The position numbers and the translations under genes are program-made. Below, in pieces: positions 1 to 12,473 of a DNA stretch of 64,000 bases. The stretch covers positions 558,001 to 622,000 of the forward strand of contig NC_035923.1 of assembly GCF_000348985.1 (NCBI RefSeq), given 5' to 3'. Origin of the DNA: Huiozyma naganishii CBS 8797. Taxonomy: Eukaryota; Ascomycota; Saccharomycetes; Saccharomycetales; Saccharomycetaceae. The notes beneath the pieces were generated by a model, which was given only the letters and a program-made list of their open reading frames with translations, had not been told where the DNA came from and made no database searches. Position 1 is the first letter of the stretch; each line of letters starts with the position of its first letter.

Positions 1-240
1 GGCCCCGTGTAAATGTCGCTTTTTCCAGGCGGAGCGCCTCCCCATTGGTAGAAAGCTCTAGGCAGGTGTGTACGCCCACCAAGGTCGCTGCCGCACCAGT
101 ACCACTGTGGTCCCACGCAAGTACGATTCCCGAAATTTCAATATTCAATAAGGTATAACCGATTAGGTTGGCTTGGCGTATAGTCAGGTTGTGTTCACGT
201 TCAGAAGGGACCTTACCAACCAAGAAATAAACATATAGAA

Positions 241-930
241 ATGTCTGACGCTATCATCTCTTATGCTGCTTTCATCCTAGCCGACGCTGGTTTGGAAATC
301 TCCGCTGACAACTTGTTGTCTGTTACCAAGGCCGCCGGTGCCTCCGTTGACAAAGTATGTTCCTATTGATATTAAACTTTACTTCACTGTTATGCGCCAT
401 GCGAGGATGTATGAGGGGATACGTGTTATCTGTGTTATAATTGGAATGGTTTAGGGGATTCTAATGTATCGTTAAAGATACACAGTGTACCTGCTGGTTA
501 ACTAGACCACATACGGCCCCGTAATTGAACAGTCAGTTTGAAACTACCTTCAGTTTGTCCATGCATAGAAATGACAACCAGATTTTATGTTCCTGTCCTG
601 CATCCTCACATCAAAGTATACAAGAATGTCGTTCCCCATCGCAGTCCGTGCTCCTAAAGTATAGATTTACTAACAAATATCTTATGATAATGTTTCCATT
701 ATTGTGCAACAACTTTTAACCAGATCTGGGCTGATGTCTACGCCAATGCTTTGGAAGGTAAGGACTTGAAGGAAATCCTATCTGGTTTCCACGCTGCTGG
801 TCCTGCTGCCGGTGCCTCTTCTGGTTCCGCTGCTTCCGGTGCTGCCGCTGGTGAAGCTGCCGCTGAAGAAGCCGCTGAAGAAGAAGAAGAAGAATCCGAT
901 GCTGACATGGGTTTCGGTCTATTCGATTAA
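241..930 (+). CDS. RPP1B: 60S acidic ribosomal protein P1 (P1-beta type), two exons
   Basis: Stalk protein of the large ribosomal subunit; P1/P2 dimers bind P0 and recruit elongation factors and their GTPase activity. The coding sequence is exon 1 at 241-354 and exon 2 at 724-930, giving 106 residues, the family's usual length. The N-terminal dimerisation helices ([19 protein letters not shown]) are followed by an Ala/Gly hinge and the conserved acidic tail ending [10 protein letters not shown]. The intron starts after codon 38, the place where S. cerevisiae RPP1B is interrupted; this, and the neighbours VCX1, PCL and CDC48, favour RPP1B over the paralogue RPP1A. Codon use is strongly biased, as in highly expressed genes. 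Confidence 0.96.
355..723 (+). other. Spliceosomal intron of RPP1B
   Basis: 369-base intron with 5' splice site GTATGT at 355-360, branch-point sequence TACTAAC at 668-674 and 3' splice site CAG at 721-723. Removing it joins codon 38 to an ATC codon and restores the conserved WADVYA motif in frame. I saw no C/D or H/ACA snoRNA signals inside it. Confidence 0.95.
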
Positions 931-940
931 ACTTGATCAA

Positions 941-1283
941 GTCTCCAAAATAATATTATAATTACTTTATGTATCATTTTTAACTGCCAAATAAAATACA
1001 TCAATCACCATCAGTAACTTTAAACTAGCTCAATCGCTGAAGAAAACCGAGTTGTGTCCATTCAACATGCATTATTGGGCGAAATGATCTTATCGCTTGC
1101 ACGCTTCTCTATGGTGAATCCTAAAAAAAATAAATTTCTGTCTACCTTTATTTTTTTTTGATATGAGGACAAAGGTACGCACGAGCAGGGATGTTTTAAA
1201 GGTTTAAGAGATAGGATAACCAACAAGAAATTGACCTTCAATAAGAACATATTCGTAAAAGCAGTTGCAAATAACAACCACAC
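941..1283. other. Intergenic RPP1B / YDL180W-like
   Basis: Holds the RPP1B 3' region (AT-rich, with AATAAAATA-like polyadenylation signals near 990) and the promoter of the following gene. I see no other gene. Confidence 0.6.
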
Positions 1284-2897
1284 ATGGTACGACTTGACCA
1301 TGCTGCGTCGCTTTTTATGCCACTGTTCTGTTCCAGCAGACCCGTCGTTGTGATCGTGTCGTTATTCTCGGTCTCACTCATGTTTGCATTATTTTATTCA
1401 GGGTCTTCATTTTTACTGAAGCAGTATGATGACCCTATGATGTTCAAACCAAACTCCCAGGATTATTTCAGGACGTCTCTTTTAGGTTTATTTTCCCCAT
1501 TTCTTTTCTATTTCGTTAAGGTGTTCATTTTGACCGTCGGCTCTTCTTCTAACCTGATGATCAGTCTATTTGTCGACTTCACAGTGAATGACTGGTTCAT
1601 GTTGTGCATATTGATAGCGTTAGCATATCCCCAGGTACAAGACCCTTCATCGAAACCTTTGGGGTATCCTAACCAAGATCATTCAAAAGATCAATGGCAC
1701 ATAATCCCAAGACAGAGCTACATATTTGGAGTATCGTGGGCTCTTGGGGAGTTGATTATATGTCTTGTTGCAAACCTATTCACCTTCCAAGAATTGTCAC
1801 ATATTCCGGACTCAGATGGATCATTTTTTCCGGTATCCACCAGCCAAAGCAATGAAGGGGTTAAGATAAACGGGACAGATGACGCTCATTTGGAACGGAA
1901 AGATATAACGCTATCTCGGTGTGTTAAAATGAGACATCTTTCATCTTCCATATCTTCAAACGTCTATTCCTCAGAATTGAAACCCTTGAATAGCAATCCG
2001 AGCCCTCAGACATATAAGACAATTAAGCATGGAATGGATGCCACTCCGAAAACTAATAATACCGCAGTTCTAATGATAGACCCACTAGATAATTCGATGC
2101 GACTGGCTTCCTCTTCGTCAGACAGAGCTGGAACTATTCGTGCTATAGTACCGACACTGACGAGGAAGCACGGATACGTATGGGCCCATTATGACAATGA
2201 AATTGAAAGAGGTACAGTAGATCAAAATTTGTTTCACTCTACTGTTAAGCATTTCTGTTATTGTGACTCCCCAAAACTGTTGTTTTACAATATATTACAA
2301 ATGTGTCTCATCGTGGCCAGTACAACCTGCCTCATAGTCGGTCAGAGCCTTCTCCTTTCCGTTTACTTCATCTTTGTTAGAGGTCACGAGAGACTCTTTA
2401 CGCCTACAGTTAATTATTTCGGTAAAAGCCGAATACAGTTCTTTCTTACGTTCCTTGTTCTCCCATTGTCTCTCCTCAATTTTGCAATGAGCGTGTTTAC
2501 TTTCCTATACCACGAGAAAGATGAAAGAGGCGCTGCTGCCGCTCCTAACCAAGATATTGGGGAGACGGTCGGTACAGAGAGTCTCTCCCATCTCAATCTC
2601 AACTACTTTAACATGTCGTATGGAGGCGAGAACCCGATGGTGCACCCAAGCTCTCCAGATGAGAACTTTCCAAGTGCTCAGGATATTCAGATATCGCCTG
2701 CTTTTTTGAGCGATTTTGATGTGAGAATAAAACAAGAAAATACAAAATCGGGTGTGTCCATGGTAAAGGGTTGGATTGAAAGGACTCGGTGTGCATGGAG
2801 ACGTGTAGCTGATAAAAGCTGGTTTATACTCCCAAGTATGTTCCTGTGGGGAACAGGTGTCTTCATAGCCGGTTTGATAAGTACCGTGTCTGTCTAG
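1284..2897 (+). CDS. Multi-pass membrane protein, YDL180W-like
   Basis: 537 residues with about seven hydrophobic segments, roughly at residues 18-45, 62-88, 92-115, 147-168, 331-365, 384-412 and 513-537. Between them lies a long hydrophilic Ser/Asn-rich loop (about 170-330) and a second one (about 415-510). I do not recognise a catalytic motif. The assignment rests on length (S. cerevisiae YDL180W has 547 residues and is reported at the vacuolar membrane) and on position next to the PCL2/PCL9 gene, where YDL180W lies beside PCL9. YDL129W, the other gene expected near RPP1B, is much shorter and not of this type. The function is unknown; a vacuolar location is inference. Confidence 0.7.
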   Translation: MVRLDHAASLFMPLFCSSRPVVVIVSLFSVSLMFALFYSGSSFLLKQYDDPMMFKPNSQDYFRTSLLGLFSPFLFYFVKVFILTVGSSSNLMISLFVDFTVNDWFMLCILIALAYPQVQDPSSKPLGYPNQDHSKDQWHIIPRQSYIFGVSWALGELIICLVANLFTFQELSHIPDSDGSFFPVSTSQSNEGVKINGTDDAHLERKDITLSRCVKMRHLSSSISSNVYSSELKPLNSNPSPQTYKTIKHGMDATPKTNNTAVLMIDPLDNSMRLASSSSDRAGTIRAIVPTLTRKHGYVWAHYDNEIERGTVDQNLFHSTVKHFCYCDSPKLLFYNILQMCLIVASTTCLIVGQSLLLSVYFIFVRGHERLFTPTVNYFGKSRIQFFLTFLVLPLSLLNFAMSVFTFLYHEKDERGAAAAPNQDIGETVGTESLSHLNLNYFNMSYGGENPMVHPSSPDENFPSAQDIQISPAFLSDFDVRIKQENTKSGVSMVKGWIERTRCAWRRVADKSWFILPSMFLWGTGVFIAGLISTVSV

Positions 2898-3272
2898 CTG
2901 TCTACATAATACTGTTCCATGGACTAGAGAACTAGTACAAAGGTATTAAAGGAACGTTCTTCTTTAAGGTTTGTCGTTCTATTAAATCTTAAATTCTTAT
3001 ATATCCTTAGAGTTTTGAAGGGTCTCTGCTATTTTTTTCTTTTTTTTTGACATTTAATTTGTACGTTAAACTTAACTTTTTTTTTGGTAATGTATAAACG
3101 GGTCCCCTCTGCTGGACGTTCCTCAATTTTAAGGGACTTATTCGTTGTTTGCAGTTGAACGTCTACCAACATACACAACAGTACTGAGAAAGCTATCGAT
3201 TTTAGAATCCTGAAACTGGGTGTTCCTGTTTTGATCGCTCTTTTCCCTCAGTCTTTTTTTTGCTAGCCAGTT
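2898..3272. other. Intergenic before VCX1
   Basis: 3' region of the YDL180W-like gene and VCX1 promoter, with several T-tracts (about 3030-3083). I see no small gene or RNA. Confidence 0.6.
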
Positions 3273-4514
3273 ATGATGGATTCCCATACGCCTTTGTTGT
3301 CCAGCGATGACCGCCATCCAAACTTGCAGTTGACAAGTAAGTTCCAATCGTTTAAAGATGATACAAGACATGTTATCATGTCCTCACCATTGAATGTTTT
3401 ACTCGTTTTTGTGCCAATTGGTATCATTTGGGGCTACTTTGAATTCTCACACGTGTGGACATTTATCTTCAACTTTGCTGCTATTATTCCACTCGCGGCC
3501 ATCCTGGCCTATGCTACCGAAGAACTGGCTGACAAAGCCGGTAGCACTGTTGGTGGTCTTTTGAATGCTACTCTTGGGAATGCAGTTGAACTTATTGTGT
3601 CCATCATTGCCCTGAAAGAGGGCCAAGTTAGAATAGTCCAGGCTTCCATGCTTGGTAGTCTGTTATCCAATTTGTTGCTGGTCCTTGGGTTCTGTTTTGT
3701 GTTTGGTGGCTACAACAGAGTTCAACAAACATTTAACCAAACTGCTGCACAAACCATGTCCTCTCTATTGGCCATCTCATGCGCTTCTCTGTTGATCCCT
3801 GCTGCCTTTAAAGCTACTCTACCAGAGGGGAAAGAGGACGATTTGATCAACAGCAAGATTCTTTCTTTGTCAAGAGGTACATCCCTGGTTTTACTGGTCG
3901 TCTACATTCTATTTCTGTTTTTCCAATTGCACACTCATCACACTATTTTCGAAGAGCAAATGGAGGAAACTGACGAAGTAATGAGTCAGCTATCTGCCAA
4001 GCCATCGCACTCATTGAGTATCAAGTCTTCATTAGGGTTTTTGTTTGTTTCTACTGTTTTGATCTCTATCTGTGCCGATTACCTAGTCGGGACGATTGAC
4101 AACGTTGTTGCGTCGACCGGGTTGTCTAAGACATTTATTGGTTTGATAATCATCCCAATTGTGGGCAATGCCGCCGAACATGTCACCTCCGTGATGGTTG
4201 CAATCAAAGACAAAATGGACTTAGCACTGGGTGTTGCCATTGGGTCTTCGCTACAGATTGCACTATTCGTTACGCCATTTTTGGTCCTACTAGGTTGGTT
4301 TATTGACGTACCCATGACATTAAACTTTTCGACCTTCGAAACTGCCACTCTTTTCATCGCCGTCTTTTTGTCCAACTACTTGATTCTGGACGGTGAATCG
4401 AACTGGCTTGAAGGTGTTATGTCCTTGGCCATGTATCTGTTGATTGCCATGGCGTTCTTCTACTATCCAGACATTGAAGCACTTGAGGCTATCGGAGATG
4501 CTGCAAAGATGTGA
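3273..4514 (+). CDS. VCX1: Vacuolar Ca2+/H+ exchanger
   Basis: Low-affinity, high-capacity antiporter that uses the vacuolar proton gradient to move cytosolic Ca2+ into the vacuole. 413 residues, against 411 in S. cerevisiae. The two inverted CaCA repeats are clear: [13 protein letters not shown] (residues 102-114) and [14 protein letters not shown] (298-311). Their acidic residues fall at E106 and E302, the numbers known for the ion-binding glutamates of the S. cerevisiae protein. The acidic linker with EEQMEETDE (about 227-235) separates the two halves. About eleven membrane spans are visible. A second ATG follows directly at codon 2, so the exact start could move by one residue. Confidence 0.97.
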   Translation: MMDSHTPLLSSDDRHPNLQLTSKFQSFKDDTRHVIMSSPLNVLLVFVPIGIIWGYFEFSHVWTFIFNFAAIIPLAAILAYATEELADKAGSTVGGLLNATLGNAVELIVSIIALKEGQVRIVQASMLGSLLSNLLLVLGFCFVFGGYNRVQQTFNQTAAQTMSSLLAISCASLLIPAAFKATLPEGKEDDLINSKILSLSRGTSLVLLVVYILFLFFQLHTHHTIFEEQMEETDEVMSQLSAKPSHSLSIKSSLGFLFVSTVLISICADYLVGTIDNVVASTGLSKTFIGLIIIPIVGNAAEHVTSVMVAIKDKMDLALGVAIGSSLQIALFVTPFLVLLGWFIDVPMTLNFSTFETATLFIAVFLSNYLILDGESNWLEGVMSLAMYLLIAMAFFYYPDIEALEAIGDAAKM

Positions 4515-5318
4515 GATCCCTGACACATGCACCATTAACAAGTTGTTTTATTTTTACTAAATCTATATGAATTATTTACCTTCCCCCCCAGTGTTTCACT
4601 CAATCTGGCTTTGCACTGCTAAATTTTCATGACGTGACACGTCCTACATACTCTTTTGCTTTCTATTTTTCTTTGTTAACCTTATGTAATAAAAAAGATT
4701 TATCTTTCTTGTAGCTGTGCACGTACGCAGCACATTGTCGATGGCGATACGAACATGAGACGTCGCTACTCTTAGCACTATCTATTCAGCAGTGGCTGGC
4801 TTAGACTTTACGGCAGTAGCGCAATCCGCAGCACCAATTTCCTAATCAGGGCATATTTCCGGAAAAATCAAAAGCCCTGCAAAATCTCGAGTGAAAATAA
4901 AATGGCGGAGGCTCAACAGGGCTGGTTTCTTGAACAGTAGACCGGGGGCAGAACAGCAGTCTTCGTCATCGTTACGGGCTTTAAACCAGCAAGGAGATTT
5001 TGTAGAACCAAGTAATTCTCTGTAGAACAATGAGAAAGATTAGCAGAAAACTGGACTTTTCTGCCAACTGCGTGGTCTTTTATTCAATCCAATTCTATGA
5101 GTTTTCTTGTTCGATTGAAATGATGGCCAGCAACGGGGGGGAACTTGTATGCATGCTATATAAAGAAAACTAATCTTAGCAAATGTTATGTAAAGGACCT
5201 TCCCGGGTGTGCTACATGTTTACCTTCTTCTCCACGCAATGAACTTGCCTGTCTTTGAACCAAGAGGTGCGACTAATCCCGACCAAGGATAACATAATTA
5301 CAAATTCACGAATAGCAA
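4515..5318 (+). promoter_or_regulatory. PCL cyclin promoter with Swi5/Ace2-type sites
   Basis: An 804-base intergenic region. It holds AACCAGCA at 4984-4991 and GGCCAGCA at 5125-5132, both matching RRCCAGCR, and GCTGGT at 4921-4926 (core ACCAGC on the other strand). A TATATAAAG sequence lies near 5157-5165. S. cerevisiae PCL9 and PCL2 are induced by Swi5 at the M/G1 boundary, so the sites fit. I found no clear SCB (CACGAAA) or MCB site. Confidence 0.5.
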
Positions 5319-6257
5319 ATGTCTGAATATGATGCTCTGTTGCGTTTCAATAGGGAGCCAGTCTCGTTAGACATGATCAAATATCTAGCTAAGGTGACTG
5401 AATCGATTGTAACACATCTAAGACCGGAGGTACGAAGTTCGGATAAACCTCCCATCCCAACTTTGGTCGAGTTCATTGCTGGGCTCGTAACCAACTCGAA
5501 AGTGGGAACCCCTACTTTGATGGCCAGCACTGTTTACCTGGTTCGACTGAAGGACATTCTCCCACCCAACATCATTGGCATTGAAACAACGAGACATCGA
5601 CTGTTTTTGGGTTGTTTGATAATTGCCGCCAAGACATTGAACGATAACTCGCCCTTGAACAAACATTGGAGCAAACATACTAACAATCTGTTACCAAACA
5701 GAGAGATAAATATAATAGAGCGCGAGCTTCTATCGTACCTGAGATGGAGGGTCACTTTTTCGATCGAGGAATTGATTTCCTCATTGCAGCCCCTACTGAT
5801 CCCTATCCGGTTCAACATGTACAGAGAGTTGCAAAAGACAAATATGTTGTTCTTCAACCCTCAAGACATTGCCTACAGGGATACTGCGACGCAGCGCTTC
5901 CGCGTGGGCAACGAGGCGTGTACCGGTTCCGTCGACTCCATTCCATCCATTGCATCTAAATCAAGCAACGAGAGCATGAAGACGTTATCTACACGTGACT
6001 CTGAGGAGAGCGTCGTCATTAGTTCACTGAGGGACCAGCCCGCGGTACTACCTATTGACCCTATCGTGGATAAAAGTTACAAGAGTTCGCTTGTGCGGTC
6101 GAAGAAGGCTTTCTCATTGACTGAACTGAATGAGGACATGATGTTGGATCGTTTGGAAAGTGGTGGGTACAGTTATCACCAGCATTCGAGACACGAGAGT
6201 CTCATACAGAAGATTAGGAAGACCAGTTGGGGTTCTCTGTTCCATTTGAAAGCATGA
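5319..6257 (+). CDS. PCL2: Pho85 G1 cyclin of the PCL2/PCL9 type
   Basis: 312-residue cyclin that activates the Pho85 kinase in late M and G1, with roles in morphogenesis and cell-cycle entry. The cyclin box spans about residues 15-140 and includes VYLVRLKDILPPN and the RHRLFLGCLIIAAKTLND helix followed by ERELLSYLRWRV. The C-terminal half is Ser-rich, as in this subfamily. The place between VCX1 and CDC48 matches PCL2, while the YDL180W-like gene on one side and DLD2 on the other match PCL9. In a merged ancestral order the gene is simply the PCL2/PCL9 representative, so the symbol is a choice. Confidence 0.9.
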   Translation: MSEYDALLRFNREPVSLDMIKYLAKVTESIVTHLRPEVRSSDKPPIPTLVEFIAGLVTNSKVGTPTLMASTVYLVRLKDILPPNIIGIETTRHRLFLGCLIIAAKTLNDNSPLNKHWSKHTNNLLPNREINIIERELLSYLRWRVTFSIEELISSLQPLLIPIRFNMYRELQKTNMLFFNPQDIAYRDTATQRFRVGNEACTGSVDSIPSIASKSSNESMKTLSTRDSEESVVISSLRDQPAVLPIDPIVDKSYKSSLVRSKKAFSLTELNEDMMLDRLESGGYSYHQHSRHESLIQKIRKTSWGSLFHLKA

Positions 6258-6663
6258 ACTCAAGTGCATCTTAAACAAGTGCATCTTAAACAAGTGCAAG
6301 CGGTATTACACATTGCATACACACACACATATATTCTAATACGATTACAATATGCCCTAGTCACATGGAAAAGAAAAATACATAAGCCACCCGTGTAAGA
6401 ATATCTCGATAACATGTAATATTATTCTATACAATCATTTTTATAAAAATAGTAAAAATAAATAAAATGCTTAGAATATACGACATATGTCCGCCGTGAG
6501 GGGGGTTTAAAGGACGCGTGACATGCTAAGGAGGTTAGTCCACCAATCCCTTCAATTACCTGCCCCAGACCCCCATTGCATTTCCTTAAATCCTACCGCA
6601 TTTCTTATTTTATTTTCATTTTGGGGTTTTCTTCCCTCGTTTTCTCCTGTAAAAAGAGAATAA
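6258..6663. other. Convergent intergenic PCL / CDC48
   Basis: Shared 3' region of two converging genes. Apart from the tandem repeat it holds an AT-rich stretch (about 6420-6480) suited to 3' end formation on both strands. No gene seen. Confidence 0.6.
6261..6299 (+). repeat. Tandem repeat of a 15-base unit
   Basis: Copies of CAAGTGCATCTTAAA at 6261-6275 and 6276-6290, then a partial copy at 6291-6299, three bases after the PCL stop codon. The copies are identical, so the duplication is recent. Confidence 0.9.
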
Positions 6664-9204
<2,541 letters not shown>

Positions 9205-9231
9205 CTATCTGCTCAAAACAGACTGTCCCCT

Positions 9232-9240
9232 TTTGCCACA
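9232..9240 (-). promoter_or_regulatory. PACE-like Rpn4 site (variant)
   Basis: TTTGCCACA on the + strand, that is TGTGGCAAA read with CDC48: one base away from the Rpn4 consensus GGTGGCAAA. It lies about 50 bases upstream of the CDC48 start codon. Confidence 0.55.
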
Positions 9241-9303
9241 CGCAACCGCACCGAGTTCCAAAATTTCCGCCCTCTTTATAAACCAGCGACTCCCGAGCAC
9301 TTT

Positions 9304-9312
9304 TTTGCCACC
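9304..9312 (-). promoter_or_regulatory. PACE element (Rpn4 site) of CDC48
   Basis: TTTGCCACC on the + strand, an exact match to the proteasome-associated control element GGTGGCAAA read in the CDC48 direction, about 125 bases upstream of the ATG. CDC48 is a known Rpn4 target in S. cerevisiae. Confidence 0.8.
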
Positions 9313-9374
9313 CGGAAACAAATCGTGGAAAACCAGAAAAAAAGGGCCGGGTAACACCAAAAACGGCACACCCA

Positions 9375-9382
9375 GAAGTTTC
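9375..9382. promoter_or_regulatory. HSE-like inverted GAA/TTC pair
   Basis: GAAGTTTC, two units of the nGAAnnTTCn heat-shock element, about 195 bases upstream of CDC48. Two units alone are weak evidence for Hsf1 binding. Confidence 0.3.
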
Positions 9383-9727
9383 GGCCGAGACCCGCGGCGG
9401 CTCTAAGAGTTTCTCCGGGCAGCAGTGCGGCGCTACCATAGTGTACCATAGTGTGGTCGTCGCTGCGTATGAGAGTGTCTGGGATGGTCTCTCTCTGCCC
9501 ATAGTTGTGGGCCAGTGTGGGCCAGTGGCGGTCACAGGATCTCACTACACGCATACACACAGGGGCTGGTTACTTGAGTAGACGGTGACGGCGTTGACCG
9601 AGGCCGCCAACAGTTGCCGTTCTGTACTCGCGCTCTCTTGAGTGCATATGTAGTTACGTATAGGAGAAGAAACAGAGAAAATGAGGTCGAGAGGTCGAGG
9701 AGAGAAGCTTGATTTGAACAAAAAAAA

Positions 9728-9735
9728 TTACGTAA
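9728..9735 (+). promoter_or_regulatory. Yap-type palindrome TTACGTAA upstream of DLD2
   Basis: A perfect TTACGTAA at 9728-9735, 62 bases before the DLD2 ATG, with a second TTACGTA at 9654-9660. These match sites bound by yeast AP-1 (Yap) factors. Regulation of DLD2 by such a factor is inference. Confidence 0.5.
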
Positions 9736-9796
9736 ACCGGTGGTTTCGACGTAGCACGGTTCTGAATCTGCCACGGAAACAGCCAAACGTAGCAAT

Positions 9797-11356
9797 ATGT
9801 TGAAGAATTTGATCTGGAGACAGTCCCCGCGGGTGAGGTCGCTTGTGCCACGCTCCTTTACCGCTTTCTACGCTTCGAAAGTCCCATTGACTAGCGAGTC
9901 GTATCTTTCGCTCAAGAGGAACGATTCCTTCAAGAGGCTGAGCTCTGATGATATAGAGTACTTCCGCACGGTGCTCTCGAAGCAGGAACTGCTTGGTTCG
10001 AAAGAGGAGGGGGACTTGGACCCGTTCAATGAGGACTGGATGCAGAAGTACCGTGGGCAGGCGAGTCTCGTGTTGAAACCGAAAACTGTCGAGAAAGTGT
10101 CGCTCATCTTGAACTACTGTAACGAGGAGAAACTCGCTGTTGTACCACAGGGTGGGAACACAGACCTCGTTGGTGGGTCTGTCCCAGTGTTCGACGAGAT
10201 CGTGCTCTCCCTGAGCAACCTCAACAAAGTGAGAAGTTTTGACCCAGTGTCAGGGATCTTCAAGTGCGATGCTGGGGTTATCCTCGAAACCGCAAACGAT
10301 TATCTCGTCCAACGGGACCACATCTTCCCCCTGGATTTGGGAGCCAAGGGGTCCTGTCAGATAGGTGGCGTCGTTGCGACTAATGCAGGCGGACAGCGGT
10401 TGCTCAGATACGGGTCCCTCCACGGGAACGTCCTGGGACTCGAAGTGGTGCTCCCCGATGGGACTATCCTGGACAGCATGCACTCTCTGCGGAAGGACAA
10501 CACAGGATACGATTTGAAACAACTGTTTATCGGTGCTGAGGGGACGATCGGTGTCGTTACGGGTGTCTCGATCCTCACACCACCGAAACCAAGAGCCGTG
10601 AACGTCAGTTTCCTAGCCGTGAAAAGCTACGAGGACGTACAAAAAGTGTTCGTGAAGGCAAAGGGGGAACTGGCAGAGATCCTATCCGCATTCGAATTCA
10701 TGGACGCAAAATCGATCGAACTGACAAGAGATCATTTGAAGAAGGACGATATTACTTTCCCATTGGAGGACGAGTACCCGTTTTATATCCTACTGGAGAC
10801 CTCCGGGTCCAACAAGGAACATGATGACGCCAAGTTGGAGAAGTTCTTGGAGACTGCAATGGAATCCGAATTGGTCATCGACGGTACAATGGCACAGGAC
10901 GAGACGGAATTAAAAAACTTGTGGCATTGGAGAGAGATGATCCCAGAATCCGCTCAGTGTAATGGAGGTGTCTACAAATACGATGTCTCCTTGCCCTTGA
11001 AAGACCTGTACTCTTTGGTCGAGGCGACAAACGCCAGACTAGAAAGCGAGGGCCTCATCGGAGACGAGTCTAAACCTGTCATCGCTGCAGTCGGGTATGG
11101 TCACATCGGCGATGGTAACTTGCATTTAAACCTCGCTTGCCGCGAGTACAATAAAACGATCGAAAAATGCCTAGAACCGTTTATCTACCAGTTTGTTCAA
11201 TCGAAGCACGGCTCAATTAGTGCAGAACACGGCCTGGGGTTCCAAAAGAAGAATTACATCCAATACACCAAGAACGAAGTCGAGATCAATATGATGAAGG
11301 ACATCAAAAAACACTACGATCCATACGGGATCTTGAACCCTTACAAATATATCTGA
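9797..11356 (+). CDS. DLD2: D-2-hydroxyglutarate / D-lactate dehydrogenase (FAD)
   Basis: Flavoprotein oxidising D-2-hydroxyglutarate (transhydrogenating to D-lactate) or D-lactate. 519 residues. The FAD-binding PCMH domain lies at about 95-275 with [17 protein letters not shown] and [17 protein letters not shown]. The C-terminal catalytic domain has [13 protein letters not shown] and [11 protein letters not shown], whose histidines are the metal and substrate ligands of the family, and ends NPYKYI. The N-terminus ([20 protein letters not shown]) is basic and lacks acidic residues, as expected of a mitochondrial presequence, so it resembles mitochondrial DLD2 rather than cytosolic DLD3. Position next to the PCL gene and the YDL177C homologue also matches DLD2. 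Confidence 0.94.
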   Translation: MLKNLIWRQSPRVRSLVPRSFTAFYASKVPLTSESYLSLKRNDSFKRLSSDDIEYFRTVLSKQELLGSKEEGDLDPFNEDWMQKYRGQASLVLKPKTVEKVSLILNYCNEEKLAVVPQGGNTDLVGGSVPVFDEIVLSLSNLNKVRSFDPVSGIFKCDAGVILETANDYLVQRDHIFPLDLGAKGSCQIGGVVATNAGGQRLLRYGSLHGNVLGLEVVLPDGTILDSMHSLRKDNTGYDLKQLFIGAEGTIGVVTGVSILTPPKPRAVNVSFLAVKSYEDVQKVFVKAKGELAEILSAFEFMDAKSIELTRDHLKKDDITFPLEDEYPFYILLETSGSNKEHDDAKLEKFLETAMESELVIDGTMAQDETELKNLWHWREMIPESAQCNGGVYKYDVSLPLKDLYSLVEATNARLESEGLIGDESKPVIAAVGYGHIGDGNLHLNLACREYNKTIEKCLEPFIYQFVQSKHGSISAEHGLGFQKKNYIQYTKNEVEINMMKDIKKHYDPYGILNPYKYI

Positions 11357-11492
11357 TCGTGTAAATATACGAGTGTGATCTCCTGGAATACTCGCACTCC
11401 ATATATCAATAACATATAATAATATCCTAGTTTACAGTCTTACCTTTATTTATTTACCTCCATCCATTCCCGCATAACTTCTTACTTCAATC

Positions 11493-12023
11493 TCAAGAGA
11501 TATACTTTCCAAGCTTGAGACTCTCTACAGCCGCGGTAGATATATGTCTAAACCTGGCGGGACCCAGTGGTGTCCCGCCATACCATCGCGTAACAATTAC
11601 AAGAACATTTATTGCATGAGAGCGCTCCAGTAAAGTCAATAACCTTTGTCCAGCACCAGCCTCTCCACAGTCCGAGGACCCTTGCTGCAAATTCTTTACC
11701 CGCGTTTCCTGGTCGTCGCCGTCGCTTTTGTTGTTATTTCGATTACGAGATTGGGAACGCTTTTTACTCGTTCCATTTGAAGAACCGGCAACTGTTTTCA
11801 CATCACCAGTTCTCCATGCGTACATATGTGGATGGGAAGCCTTAGCTACAGCTTTGGTCTCTCTCACCAATTCATTCAACATACTGGGGACTTCCTTTTG
11901 GTCGGTTAGTGTGCAACATCGCGCTTGAAATTTAGACTTCTTGTCCACCAGAATCGAGGACTCGTTCCAAGATCTCATTGCCCAGGACAAATTCCTTACA
12001 ATGGACCCACTACCACCCCTCAT
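11493..12023 (-). CDS. IMPACT/UPF0029-family protein, YDL177C orthologue
   Basis: 176 residues from the ATG at 12023; an upstream in-frame TTG is not a credible start. The UPF0029 (IMPACT N-terminal-like) fold is shown by DKKSKFQARCC near the N-terminus and the signature VTRWYGGTPLGPARFRHI near the C-terminus. A low-complexity Lys/Asn/Ser insert (about residues 85-115) interrupts the domain. S. cerevisiae YDL177C is uncharacterised and about this size; the related Yih1 restrains Gcn2 activation, but that role is not shown for this protein. The order DLD2 - YDL177C - YDL176W is conserved. Confidence 0.85.
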   Translation of the reverse strand: MRGGSGSIVRNLSWAMRSWNESSILVDKKSKFQARCCTLTDQKEVPSMLNELVRETKAVAKASHPHMYAWRTGDVKTVAGSSNGTSKKRSQSRNRNNNKSDGDDQETRVKNLQQGSSDCGEAGAGQRLLTLLERSHAINVLVIVTRWYGGTPLGPARFRHISTAAVESLKLGKYIS

Positions 12024-12473
12024 ATCCAGCAAACCAGCTCTCAATGGGCCAATAATCTAATGTTTGTCACCTCGTTTTGATAATATATGGTTCATTTTTC
12101 TTGTTAACCATTTTCCCACTTAGATGATCCGGACATTAGTGAGATTAAGTGGTCCCCAGTTTAAGCTTGATTGAGCTTAGTCTCATGAAGTAAGCCTGGA
12201 AAATACTTGCTTCCCTCTTTTCACTGCGTAAGTGTCAAGTTCCCCGAACATTGTCATCTCTTTCCACTTTCAGTCGTCTTACTGAATATCAGATATAATA
12301 TTATTATTGCCCAAAATTAAGACACTGTACTGTACCTCTTTTTTAAGCCGCATAAACGTCTCTAAAGGTAAACGACAGACAAACATCAGGTGTGACAAAA
12401 CAAGTGATTTTTCTCCCTAGTTATACATTATACTGCGGTTGTAAACTGCTCAAGTGGTGCATGGAATACGGAA
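12024..12473. other. Divergent intergenic YDL177C-like / GID12
   Basis: Promoter region for two divergent genes, with T-rich and A-rich stretches but no element I can name. No gene seen. Confidence 0.5.

Noticed and set aside
716..940. Minus-strand open frame opposite RPP1B exon 2
   Set aside because: It is the shadow of the GAA/GCT-rich acidic tail of RPP1B and gives a low-complexity Gln/Arg protein.
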